Shown one piece after another: positions 22,196-34,299 of a stretch of 64,000 bases of DNA. The DNA is from Lotus japonicus. Taxonomy: Eukaryota > Streptophyta > Magnoliopsida > Fabales > Fabaceae. The stretch covers positions 560,501 to 624,500 of the forward strand of contig NC_080043.1 in assembly GCF_012489685.1 (NCBI RefSeq), written 5' to 3'. The notes below the pieces were generated by a model. That model made no database searches and was not told the DNA's origin. It worked only from the letters and a program-made list of their open reading frames with translations. The position numbers and the translations under genes were made by a program. Numbering within the stretch: position 1 is the stretch's first letter; every line of letters starts with the position of its first letter.

Positions 22196-25100
22196 ATGGC
22201 TGTCACAGGTTCTGCTAATGGGCAGCCACAATTCATTTCCAGCTCTGGAAACCGAAGCCTTTCCAATGCGCCACTCATTGAGAACTCAGATACTCATCAA
22301 ATTGTTGTGCCTGATGTAAGTTTGGGATGTCAATCAAATTGCTACCTATGTTTAAGATTAAAGATTCATTGTATCGAATATCTTATATACTTTGTTTGAA
22401 TCTGAATTTCATGATATGGGAATGGAATTTATTTATAAACAACAAACAAAATGCTTCCATGATCACTTCTTCCTCCGACCAGTTAAATTTTGAAAATATT
22501 ATAACACATAAAATATTAACCGAACATTTTGAATTTAGGTAGAATAGAAATAGCACACTTAGATATAGTATTCTTTGGAATATCATTCCCAGAAATGCAG
22601 TTGAAAATCTTGACACAAATGCCTTCTAAGGAATGTTCCAGAATTTTTTTTTCTATTCCCATGTCATGTAAGAGTAGGGAATAAGAGGTTGTTCAAGCCT
22701 GACTGATTTATTTGAATCTCAAGTTCAACATGTTTCCAATTAAATCAAGGTTCGAGGACGAACCTTCTATAAGGAGAGAATGTGATAAGAACTGGCTAAG
22801 AAAGAAAGAAATGGAAGAAGAAATGAATGAAAGGGTCCACACCAATGCAGGGTGTTATATGTCAAGACTCAAGAATTGCATCTCTGGTAACGGTTAAGCT
22901 TTTGGAAATGAGATGAACAAGAACGCTTACCATCTTGCCAAAATCTTATGCTGGCAAAGGCGCAATTCTTGACATATAATGCATAAAATGCAGGTCATTC
23001 CCTATTATGTATGGGCCACTGAGTTGAACCCAATCGACAAACCCAACATGCATCCTCCCGACCATTTGGGCATATCACTGTTGATAGTTAATGTGTAGTC
23101 ATCATGTGTGCTATTTGCTCAGCAAATCTCCAATTAAATTGATTTCACTCATGCATGAAATGGAATCTGAGTGCTTTGATTATAGTTATAGAGTACACTG
23201 CAGTAATGCTAATGCATATACTGTCTAATGTGAAGTTTGGTTTATTTGATAACCACCATTTATGTATGTTTTTTTATTTTGTAGAGGAGAAGCTGGAAAA
23301 ATTTATTTGCATACATGGGCCCTGGGTTTCTTGTTTCCATTGCATATATAGACCCAGGAAACTGTAAGATCACACTATTCATGATTTTCTTCCTTAAGAA
23401 AAGGAAACATATTCCTGATATAGTATGCTTATGGTGTTCTTATATTTACTTGCAGTTGAGACTGATCTTCAGGCTGGGGCACAATATAAATATGAGGTAC
23501 TAAGATGTGTCCTATAGTACCTAAGTGTGCTCAAGATTTCTTTTATGAACAAAACTTATATACAGTTCCATACATGCTGTTTATACTGTTGTCTACTTAC
23601 AACATGATACGTGGGTTAAAAAATGGGAAGTTGAGTGAAGTTTTTCATTAATAGGATATTAGGTAAGTTTTGTCTCTTCTTTTATTTCTTAATAACCTTT
23701 TCTTTTTTTTCCCAGTTACTTTGGATCATACTGGTCGCGTCATGTGCTGCTCTTGTTATTCAAACAATGGCAGCCAATCTCGGGGTGGTCACAGGTACTT
23801 GATTTGATAACTTTATTTTGACTGAAAATTTCGTGTGTATCCGAGTGGTAAGCCTTCATTTTTGTTCCTGATTCTTTCAATTCTATTTGCTGTTTGCAGG
23901 AAAGCACTTGGCAGAGCATTGTAGAACTGAATATGCTCGGGTGCCCAACTTTATCCTTTGGGTTATTGCTGAAATTGCCATAGTGGCCTGTGACATTCCT
24001 GAAGGTATAGAGATGAATTCAATATTTTGAATTGTTTCAAATTATTTATATTTATTAATTGTGTAAATATTATAAAACATTTTCTTCTGGGGATTTGTTT
24101 GTCTTCTTAGGATGTTGAATAGAGTTTACTGATTTAAACATATCTCCCAACCAAGGTATTGAATAGATTCAAATATTCAATACATAACTCAATCAAGTGA
24201 TTGTTAAGCTCTATGGTTTAAAGAAGTGATGCCTTTTCACCTTCATGTTGTTTTTCTCCACTCATTTTACTACATGTTAATGAAAATAAAAAGAACTTCG
24301 TGTCAGGGTTACTAGAAATCCTACTAAAGAACTACAGTGTAAGTCAGATGGGAAGATTATCAAATTTTAAACACAAGCCATAATTTTTCATTTATTCTCT
24401 TCTCAACTTCTATTTATCTCGAAATTTATTGGACATATGCAGTCATTGGGACCGCCTTCGCACTGAATATGCTCTTTAACATACCTGTTTGGATTGGTGT
24501 TCTTCTGACTGGACTCAGCACATTGATCCTCTTAGCATTACAGCAATATGGGGTAGTTTGCTGTATTTCATTCTATGGTTTCATGTTATGAAGAGAAGTT
24601 TTGCACCGTGAACAAATTTATGGTTGTCAATGCATGTTATGTTAGTACTATATATAAAAATACATCATGAGCCTTTTCCTATTGTTGTTGAACAGGTTAG
24701 GAAACTTGAATTCTTGATTGCATTTCTAGTATTTACAATTGCTGGATGTTTCATGGCTGAGCTTGGATATGCAAAGCCGGATGCTAAAGAAGTTGTGAGG
24801 GGTCTTTTTGTGCCCCAACTAAAAGGGAATGGTGCTACTGGTCTTGCAATTTCACTCCTCGGGGCTATGGTTATGCCGTGGGTTCATGTCTTCTAAAGCC
24901 ATTTTAATTTTGTTTCCATTTAGAATGTATTCTCATGCTATGCTTCTTTATACATTTCCCCTCAGGCACAATCTCTTCCTGCATTCAGCACTGGTGCTTT
25001 CTCGGAAAATACCACGATCAGTTCGTGGAATCAAAGTAAACATTTAAACTTTTGCATGCATGTTTATTTGTTTTTATTTATTTATTCAAGGTTTATCTCT

Positions 25101-27897
25101 GATCCAATTAATGTCTAAAGGTTGTTGGCCTATGGATACTTGAACTCTTCCCATTCACATCTGTTCTTTAAGAATGTGGTTGTAGACTATGACCTTAAAT
25201 TTATCAAAAACAATGCTTCTCTTTGATAAATAAAGTATCCTAAAGCAGGAAAGGTTATTGAAATTTGAATTATTGTTGGAAGGTCCTGTTAAGTTTTTAA
25301 TTTTGTGAACGTTCAGATAAAATGATCCAACTTAAAGCCAAGTCGTAAGCGTGTAAGTTTATGAAGGTAAAGCAGTTTCTGATGTCATATTTAACAATGT
25401 TCGTTGACAGGAGGCTTGCAGATTTTACATGATAGAAAGTGCCTTTGCTCTTATGGTGGCCTTCCTCATAAATGTTTGTGTTATTTCTGTAAGCGGTGCC
25501 ATTTGTAATTCTCCGAATTTGAATCGAGAAGATCAGATGAGCTGTCAGGATTTGGATCTGAACAAAGCCTCCTTCCTACTTAGAGTATGTGAAACCTTGT
25601 GAATATTGTAAAGTTTATTTACTAATCTACATTGCTACCACAATTTACCTAATCTTTAAACTTCACCTACAAATGTTATTGGTAAGGTGTTTACAGAACC
25701 ATAGATGATAATATCTGACTTTTGATATTTTCAGAATGTCTTGGGGAAATGGAGTTCAAAACTGTTTGGAATTGCTTTGCTTGCATCAGGTCAAAGTTCT
25801 ACTATAACAGGGACATATGCAGGGCAGTATGTCATGCAGGTAGACTGTTTTATGGAATTTTTTCAGCATATTTTCTTCAAAAAATAATCATAAAATAAGT
25901 TTGTATCTTTACCAGAAAGTAGAAAGAAACCACTGTTGAATCTTACCAAAAAACAATAATGATCAGTCACAGTATTTTTTTTATGTACATATCATTTTGT
26001 AATTTGAGTTCTTTATTAAAACAAAGCTAAGGGAGCATCAGTCATAATACATTAGTTTCTCAAAATAAATTTTGAATTCCTTCATGAACCATGATGTTTG
26101 GTATTTTTCTGTTCAATAAACTTGTCTTCCTTTAACTTTATGAGGTCTAATAGTGCAACATGTTCTAGTGGGCTTTAGGATTAACAATTTATCCTAAGAG
26201 GAGTGCTAGCAACACTCTCTTTGACACCCTCGTTTCAACACATTCTCTTTTATTAGTTGAAGTTCTTATGGATCCCATCAAATAAGGAGTGGGTACCCAT
26301 ATAACTTATGGATCCCACATGGATTTCAACCAAGAGTGTGTTGGAAAGAGAGTGTTGCTAGCATTTCTCTTTATCCTTAGTTTTTGTGATTCACTTACAT
26401 AGTAACTTCTTTGAAACATTGGTAATCTCTTACTGTTTCTAATTTTTTTTCTGATGAATTTTTCTTCTTTTAGGGATTTCTTGATTTACGTCTGAAACCT
26501 TGGCTTCGGAACATGTTAACTCGTAGCTTAGCCATTGTTCCTAGTTTGGTTGTTGCACTCATTGGTGGCTCTTCAGGGGCTGGGGAGCTCATCATAATTG
26601 CATCGGTAGGTTTCTTTGCCATTAAATTTTCTCTATCTTTCTAGTTGTAAAATATCTTCTAATGTTTTTCATTTCGGAATACCCTCGTATTTAATTCAAT
26701 ATGCTGTTTAATTGTAATGCTATAATATCATGGAAATTTCTCTGATATTTGTAAGTTGTAACTCAACCGTGTTGTGGTCACAACTACACATAACTGCAAT
26801 TAGCTTCATGCGAGTTCAAGTAGGGCCACTCATGAGGTTATATAAAGTTCAACATTATGTATACATGGCATCATCTTATGATTCATGGTGTTTGTGTATG
26901 CGTACATTTTTGTTTACAACAGAATTGTTCTCTGCTATAGCTTGTGCTGAAGCCCTTCTTTGTCTGCTGAACAGATGATCTTATCATTTGAACTTCCGTT
27001 TGCTTTGGTTCCACTCCTCAAGTTTACAAGTAGCAAAACTAAGATGGGGGCACATGTTAACTCAACTGCGGTAAGTCTTTTGTTATCCTGAATTTTGTAG
27101 TTCTACATTGCAAGTGAGTAAATTGGTTAGACTTGACAAAATCATTCAAGGTTTGGAATCAGTGTGAGCTATTGCTGTTAAAAGCTGCAATATAGACGCA
27201 TACACTATTTACCAAAATTTGATTGAGACACTCAGTTTTCCTTTTTGTTTTACCTGCACTTCCGTTGGTCATTATTCTTGAAATTAATGAGTTGGAGAAC
27301 TTGTTGCTTCATGCACCAAAGTTACAGGCTCAGATCCTCACTAGTGACATAAGCATTGGAGAGAGACCTTGACTAAACCTTCCGAAATATATTTTTTACT
27401 TTTCTTTCAATATAATTTTGGACGGTCCGAATTTCTCTCCAGGCATTATATCACTGTCGAGAATGCAGTCTCCAAAAGTTACTATGTTTCAGAAATAAAG
27501 ATCAATGCTTTACATCATGTCTGAGGTGATAATTACTTCACATTTTTTATTGCAGCTTTCCGCGGTTACTTGGATAATTGGCTCCCTCATTATGGCCATT
27601 AATATATACTATTTAATTACTGGCTTCATCAAGCTGCTTCTTCATAGTCACATGAAAATTGTGGCTAAGGTATTTCTTGGGATGTTAGGATTTTCAGGTA
27701 TTGCAGTATATTTGGCTGGTATAGCATATCTTGTACTTCGCAAAAACAAAGAGTCCACACACCTTCTGGCTCTAACAGCACCAGAAAGTCAGCAAATGAC
27801 AAATGAACAAGGCAATGGATCAATCTATTCTCTTCCAAGAGAAGACATAGTGAGCATGCAGTTGCCTCAAAGAAGTGGTCCTGCAGATCTTGACTGA
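22196..27897 (+). CDS. NRAMP1: NRAMP1/6-type divalent metal transporter
   Basis: Coding exons: 22196-22315, 23285-23363, 23456-23496, 23716-23794, 23900-24004, 24443-24552, 24696-24877, 24966-25035, 25411-25584, 25735-25839, 26474-26605, 26975-27070 and 27556-27897. Joined they give 544 residues with an unbroken frame and GT-AG introns throughout. The product is a proton-coupled Fe/Mn-type membrane transporter. Visible family marks are DPGN (63-66) and MPHN (238-241), the metal-binding motifs of transmembrane segments 1 and 6, and the conserved transport signature [18 protein letters not shown] (339-356). About a dozen hydrophobic segments are present. The N-terminus ([19 protein letters not shown]) and the tail (LPREDI) match the plant NRAMP1/NRAMP6 group rather than the vacuolar NRAMP3/4 group. 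Plasma-membrane or internal location cannot be read from sequence. An intron splits the Pro codon of MPHN. Intron 10 carries a 174-bp MITE. NRAMP1 versus NRAMP6 is not resolved. Confidence 0.95.
22712..22800 (+). mobile_element. Possible gypsy 3' end in NRAMP intron
   Basis: A short frame reading [13 protein letters not shown], then a purine-rich tract AAGGAGAGAA, then TGTGATAAGAACTGG resembles the end of a gypsy polyprotein, polypurine tract and LTR start. It lies in the first coding intron. No second LTR or target duplication was found. Confidence 0.3.
26196..26369. mobile_element. hAT-like MITE in NRAMP intron 10
   Basis: A 174-bp element with about 30-base inverted ends (GTGCTAGCAACACTCTCTTT and its inverse) is flanked by identical 8-bp TTTATCCT at 26188-26195 and 26370-26377. 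An 8-bp target duplication points to the hAT superfamily. It is wholly intronic. Confidence 0.75.
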
Positions 27898-29555
27898 CAA
27901 ATATGCCAATGATAAGGTAGGTAGATTGGCAAGATAGACCTGGAAAATAAATAAACCTCAGTCCTAATTTCTAGAATCAGAAATGTTGGATTAGTATTAG
28001 AACATCTTCTGGTGTCACTTGGTTAGAATATCTAAGTTCTTGAGTTTCATGTGATGCCTATATATCTTCAAGGACTTCTTGAGGTTGGGAAATTTTGCTT
28101 ACTTTCTATCCTTTCTTCCACAATCTTCTCAATTGAAACATACAAAATTTATAATTTCTTGTTAGAAGAAAAAGTACTACTCTTTTTGCAGATGTATTGT
28201 TTTGAAACTTCTTACCAGTTTCTCCTACTAATCCTCCTATTACTGAATGAGACAAATATTTATGTAAGGTTTTTTTGGAGGGAGGGGGTGTTAAGCAATA
28301 CCAAGTGGTAGAACAAGGACATCTATAATCCAAATAAACAGAACTTGGTATACACAAAACAAGACAGAAATTCCAATACTATGATGCCCATTTTGAAGGT
28401 TTTCCAAATATAAAAAAGAGTGAAAGTGAATGCGAATGTCAATATGCTATAAGGGAGTGAAACTATGTTATAGAAATGTGCATCTACTCACTATCTCATT
28501 CTCTTCCATTTCATTTCTATTCATATCACATCATCCATTGTTGTCTTTTATTTCTATATCTCTATCTGGGCATGAGGTAGAATTGAGGTGTCAATGCATT
28601 ATTTTCGTTTATAAAAATGGGTGTGTTTATACTTTTGTCGGTGTGCATTCCATAATAGTTTGAATGTACTTTGGGCCAATTTTTGTCACTTTGTGTCATT
28701 AAAGTGAATGTTCTTTTGGTCAACTTGAAGGTCGATACAAGTGCTCATGTAGTTGTGAGAACTTACGTTAGGAAAGGAAACCGCCATAAGAAAAATATAA
28801 ACAGTACCTCAATCACAACACAAGTATATAACATGGAAACGGAAGGATATTTATTGGGAAGGTTTAGAACTCTTGAAATTAACTCCATGGCTGTTTGGTT
28901 GAGCTCCACCCACAAATGCTTCAAAAGTCCACAAAACAGTGGCTTTTATATTCAGCACTTGCGGCTAGCACTTACTTCAGCCTAGTAGTACTACTAGGAA
29001 GCACTTCTCAAAATTGAAACTTTCTTGTCTTTCAAGTAATTGTCAGAGCTTATTGCAGCCTTGAATAAGTTTCAAAAAGTTGAACACTAATCTCACATGA
29101 TAGCAATCAACAAACTCCACATTACACACACAAGTCAAATTAAAGAATCTCTCTACCCAAATCTATTTGAGAAACGCCCACTCATGTTGAAAAATCAGCT
29201 AATCTCTCATATTCCATCATTACACTTTTAGCATTAACTGTGGAGTTCTACCAATATATCCTTTTCTCCACAAATTGGGTTCAAGAGAGGATGATGTTTA
29301 TTGCATTATGCATATGATATTTGAAATATGAAAGAGTGTATTGGAAAAAAAATGAAACAATTTGTGGAAAAGAAAATTTCATAGAGGGGAATGAAATCCT
29401 TTAGTATTAAATACGGACAGACACTGCAACAACTCACATGATGTCCTTACAACATCCAAATACTGTCATCTAACTGCAACATTCCCCATAATTTAACATG
29501 ACCCCAGATCCCAGATTGCTATAAAATGCTTTTTCTTGTTCTGAATCAAACTTGT
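27898..29555. other. Convergent region between NRAMP and CCR
   Basis: It holds the two 3' UTRs and about 1.2 kb of unassigned sequence. Short frames here, for example around 28430-28980, carry no family motif. No terminal repeats were recognised. Confidence 0.4.
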
Positions 29556-32500
29556 TTAGGATTTCACTGCAATAGAATCTTCTTGCTTAGGAATCGTAAG
29601 GTGACCTTTCTCTTGCAGACTCTTAACGGTCTCATATAAACTGTGACTCACTGGAGTGAATTCCAATCCCAAATCTTTCAGCTTTTGATTTGAAAATATG
29701 TACGGTTTTGCTCTTGGATTCTTTTCATCTTTACACCTGCATGTGTAAAATATGAAGTCAGCTTCAAGTCAAATCAAATGTAAGAATAATGTTTTTGCAT
29801 TTTAATTCCACTCACACTAAGAGTGTGAGACAAGAAGAGAAGAAAGATAAATAAGTGATATGATAGACCATGCAATAGAAAATGCAGAGGATAGAAAGAA
29901 AAAATAGGTGGAAATGAAATGAAAAAAAGTTGATATGAATGAATAATTACTCATCAAAGTATCATTCTTATGGCCTGAGCTAGTTGTCTATTTGTTTTGT
30001 ATGATTAACTTCTATTTTAGACCAATTGAAAAATTAAGAATTTTTTTATGTTCACTTAATGGTTATAAAAAATGTCATATCATTTTTATTTGAGCTCTTC
30101 TTTTTAAATATATTTTAGCATCTGATTAGTTTGGTAATGCAGTTGTATTATTTACATTTTTACTAGAAGTATAAAAATATTACCTAATTTATTTCATGTT
30201 TTTGGAAGATTTGTATGGAAAACAGTTAAAACAATATTTATTATTTTATACATTTTTTTTAATAAAGATAATGCTTTTTAATTACTAAAACAGAACATCA
30301 GAAAAAACAAGAACCTTTGACCAATTCATTATTAAAATAATTGAGCAACCTTGTTCTAATCAAGTTCTCCGAGTAAAAATGCATTAATATAAATCTTATT
30401 AAGGAAAGTAGTGGTTTTTTTTTGTCAAAGGAGTACGGAAAGTAGTGGTTGGGTTACATATTCTACAATAAAAAAAGTTGATATATCTATAAAAAAGATT
30501 TAGCGGGCCCATATATTAGTGGAAGAGGTAGTAGGTAAAGACCAGAATGGGTCATAGCCTGACAAGGATATTGAGTTTGGTAAGGACTCATAATTCATAA
30601 GCTCCACTTGATTTTTGCAATATAAAATCATGGCATGTATAATTTCACTTTCAATCTTTTAGGTGGACTATGGATCACATAAACAAGTCAAATTTGGTAT
30701 ACCTGCTACCCAAACCTTTCTATTCACACCCTCATTAAAATGTTTGACATTCACACATTTTTATTCTACAACTAAAATCAGGAGTATGTGTATATTCCAG
30801 GTATTAAAATGCCATTAGTTTTCCAACTTCAATAAAATCCATAATATTGAATACAATTGTGATTTGTAAACAAAATTCCATGACTCTTTACCAAACTTAC
30901 AGTGGCAGCACAGGAGTGCAAGAGATCATGTCCCAAACTGGGACTAAGTCTAACCAACAAATACACATGTCATTCTCCAACAACCTTTGTAGGTTACAAA
31001 ATTTGCAAATGTAGTTTGACTCTCACTATTGATCATGGACGGTTAACAGATCATTTAAAGAGAAAAAGAAATAAAAGAAACATTTGTTGCATAATGTGGC
31101 CATGCATGATGTGCCAGAAGAGAATAAAACCAATAAATTCAATGAATGTAATTAGCTAAAGAAAATCATAGATAGTTGCTAATGCTAATAATCACATCTT
31201 AGGTGGGCATCAAGTCTTGTCTGACCACAAAAACCCTTTACCCATTTCTAAAGTTGTGGTCCACCAACTAGATTCCACCATATTTTTCAACGACTCGTGG
31301 CTTATCTTAATTGCTCATGAACCTATCATAGGAACAAAAGAAGACTCTTTCATTTCACACCAAGCTTATAATTGACTAAGCTTTAGGCCCAGTTTGGAAG
31401 AGCTTATTTGAGCTTATCTGATAGCATAAGCTCTTATGTCAGTGTTTGGGAGAGCTTATGCAAACAGCTTATGACCTGCCATAAGTTATTTTCAGCTTAT
31501 TTTCATAAGCTACTCAGGATAGCTTATGAAAAACAGCTTATGCTTATATACAACTTATTTTTAATTTATTTCAATAAATTTTCAAAAATAGCTTATGAAT
31601 AAGCGCTTATGTCATAAGCGCTTATGACCATAAGTGCTTAATTAAGCTGTTTTTCCAAACGGGGCCATTAATATGGTCATAAGCGCTTATGACCATAAGC
31701 GCTTATGACCATTAATATGTGATGTTTGATTTTGGTTCCTCATTAAAGCAGATGGTATGATATGTCAGAACCACCGTACATCTGGTAATTAAGGTCCTAT
31801 TTTTGCGGTGAAGATCAAAACTAAGGTACATTAGAGATTATATTCAAACTTTACCCTGACGAGGAACGATATTCAAACTTCGCCTATTATAAGTGGACTA
31901 AAACAATTGTTTGTACATATTCACTCATAAATTGACCACCTTTTTAAAACTATGTTGATTTTCTTTTAAAAAAATAAACCAACCACTTAAAATGAGTTGA
32001 AAAATGGTATTGCTAGCATTTCCGTCACTTACTTGGTAGGCATTGGGTACTCAGGGAAATGCTTGGCCAAAATCTCAACAAGCTCTCCACGGTGCAGTGA
32101 AGACTCAGAACATATGTATCGACCAGAAGCTTCTGGCCTCTCATAAACAAGTATGTGTGCCAACGCCACATCCCTAACATCCGCATAAGCCTGTGTGGCA
32201 TTTGCATAGGTCTTAGCCGAACCGGTTAGGTACTTGAGTATGTGAACCGTGCTCGCATTGATGGTTGGTTGGAGTAATGGTCCAAGAACCAGAACCGGGT
32301 TCACCACAACCAAGTCCACCCCTTTCTCTTTTGCTGTGTCCCATGCTGCTTGCTCAGCCACAGCCTTCCCATAGCAATACCAATTCTGCACCAAACATTG
32401 TGTTCAGACATGAAAACACATTTATTATAATTCATAAAAAAGATCTAATTCACTTTTTATTATTTAATTTTTTTTGGTACATAAGAAAGATAGATTGCAC

Positions 32501-34150
32501 CCTTAAGAAATTAATATTTGGATCTCCTCGTACATTTTAGTACTTACTTAACAATTCTAATATTTAAACGAGTAAATAATTAAATTAGTCGCGACAGTGT
32601 TTGAGGATAGCAAATTCATGCCTGAGACATAGAATATATTTTAATTATGTAAACTGTTAGTCAAGTTAATCCTTGTAGTAGGATAAAACGTTCAATTTAA
32701 GCACCACTTCACACGTACAATTGTTTCTTTCAGAGACAAATTTGTCGGCGTTCAATAATTTCAAGAACCACTATTCAGTATTCACGCATTTTTAAACACC
32801 AATAATAACATCCACCTCATTATCATGTTAATTTGGGTATAAAGACCAACCATTTGCAATTAAATAAGACATCATTAAAATTAATTGGCATTAGTGTTGT
32901 AGACTTGTAGTAGTGTATTGAGTTGGTGCAAATAAAAATACTTGCCTTGGTGTCTTTGCAAAACTCTAAATCACTCCAACAAGACTCATCAACCACTGAA
33001 TCTACACTCCTTTTAGGGTCCATGTAGACGGCGCCAATTGAGGAGGTGAAAACCACGCGCCGCACCTTAGCTTCTGCAGCTGCTATGATCACATTCTTGG
33101 CTCCATTCACCGCCGGCTCCACCATCTCTTCCTGCAAAATTTTCCAACAAACCGCTTAATTCACAAAAAAGTAACAAAAGAAGATAACTTTTTCTGGTGT
33201 AGTAGTGGGGGCAAAGTAAACAGACCACATCACATCTTTCAGAAAAGTAAAGTTTGGTGGCAGGACCCACTTTGTTTTGGCCTCAGGACCAAACACAAAA
33301 GTGAAAGTGATTTCAAAACGAAAATCATTTACTCTGCTTTTTAATATGGACCAGGGAAATATAATTTTAACAGATTAACTTGGATTTAATTAATTTTGAT
33401 GGAAATTCAAACATGCTATGATTTCTATTGAATTTAATATGGATCCGCATTAAAATTAATGTATCAAAATTTAGCTTATCCAAAATCCATGTTAAACACA
33501 AAGGGTAAGTTTTACGTTTCTGATTGATAGGTATGTAAAAATCACATTTATGTTAGTTTTAACGTCAAAATAAACAAATGGCGATGATGCGGCATGACCG
33601 TATTCAAGCTACCAACAAGAACATACTTCTCCTTCCAGCAATAATACACAAATACAAAAACAAAGCAAACCATTATTGAACACCTCACTTTTGTGATGGT
33701 TTTTTAGTCTCAGTACACTTTATGATGTCTCGTTGTGGTTTGCACTGCTTCAATGTTAGAGAATTAAGATTTTGCTATATTAAATTCTGTTTCAATGAAA
33801 ATCCAATAATAATGGTTGATTTTTCTATGTTACCAAACAAATTAGAAACGGAACAAATCAAAGGAGCAACTCACGGGGTTATCAGTGACGGGAGAGGCAG
33901 TGTGAAAGACGCCATGAGAGCCGTGAACAGCAGCTCTGACAGAGTTGAGTTCAAGGAGGTCAACCTTGATCAGAGTAAGCCTGTCAGATGCTCCTTCCAA
34001 CTCTCTCAGGTGACCATTTTTGGGATCATCGGGGTTTCGGACAGTTCCTCGCACAGTGTAGCCTTTCTGCAAGAGGAGTTTGACCATCCATGAGGCGATG
34101 AAGCCGCCGGCGCCGGTGACACAGATGGTTTCGCCGGCAGCAGCTGGCAT
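29556..34150 (-). CDS. CCR: Cinnamoyl-CoA reductase
   Basis: Coding exons on the minus strand: 34150-33875, 33131-32946, 32385-32033 and 29736-29556, 331 residues in all. It is an NADPH-dependent reductase of the extended SDR superfamily that converts hydroxycinnamoyl-CoA esters to aldehydes, the first committed step to lignin monomers, in the cytosol. Visible marks are the nucleotide-binding [11 protein letters not shown] (11-21), the NADPH-side block [24 protein letters not shown] with the catalytic Ser, and the CCR signature NWYCYGK (155-161) with the Tyr and Lys of the active site. The C-terminal exon has ARPKPY-like AKPY and LGLEFTPVS blocks. Length is normal for true CCRs. The start is the first ATG giving the usual MP N-terminus; an upstream in-frame extension is not conserved. 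Intron 2 begins with GC, not GT. Intron 3 is 2.3 kb and holds transposon insertions. Confidence 0.96.
30403..30450 (-). mobile_element. Tail-only LINE insertion in CCR intron 3
   Basis: The 14-mer GGAAAGTAGTGGTT at 30403-30416 is repeated exactly at 30437-30450. Between them are 20 bases, TTTTTTTGTCAAAGGAGTAC. On the minus strand this is a few bases ending TTTGAC followed by poly(A), matching the tail at 9473-9487. It is best explained as an extremely 5'-truncated LINE insertion. Confidence 0.7.
31386..31666. mobile_element. Tourist-like MITE in CCR intron 3
   Basis: Ends GGCCCAGTTTGG and CCAAACGGGGCC form 12-base inverted repeats with one mismatch, and the interior is rich in AGCTTAT/ATAAGCT blocks. 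A TTA trinucleotide adjoins both sides, allowing one extra A at the right, consistent with the TTA/TAA targets of PIF/Harbinger elements. It is closely related to the element at 52469-52730 and lies in the same window orientation. Confidence 0.75.
31612..31719. repeat. Clustered perfect palindromes
   Basis: The 16-base palindrome TCATAAGCGCTTATGA occurs at 31612-31627 and 31677-31692, and its 14-base core again at 31694-31707. The last two lie between direct repeats CCATTAATATG at 31665-31675 and 31709-31719, immediately beyond the Tourist-like element. Confidence 0.85.
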
Positions 34151-34237
34151 GTTGTCGTTAGTTATGGTTGTATGGCTACGAATAATCGAGATAGAGTTGG
34201 TGTAGAGTGGTGTCCGTGGGGTAGTGGGAAAATCACT

Positions 34238-34244
34238 TTTTATA
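34238..34244 (-). promoter_or_regulatory. TATA box of CCR
   Basis: TATAAAA on the minus strand, 88 bases upstream of the CCR ATG, is well placed to give a leader of about 60 nt. Confidence 0.65.
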
Positions 34245-34271
34245 GCCACCTCTCTCTCACTAACCACGTTT

Positions 34272-34278
34272 ACCTAAC
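34272..34278 (+). promoter_or_regulatory. AC element upstream of CCR
   Basis: ACCTAAC, the AC-III form of the MYB-bound AC element of lignin genes, lies about 28 bases upstream of the inferred TATA box, in reverse orientation to the gene. A 7-mer can occur by chance; its placement next to a CCR core promoter makes it plausible. Confidence 0.45.
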
Positions 34279-34299
34279 CCCACATATTTTTAATTTCAA

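Noticed and set aside
27505..27555. Upstream extension of the last NRAMP exon
   Set aside because: The open frame continues upstream, but the CAG acceptor at 27555 restores the conserved sequence; the extension is intron.
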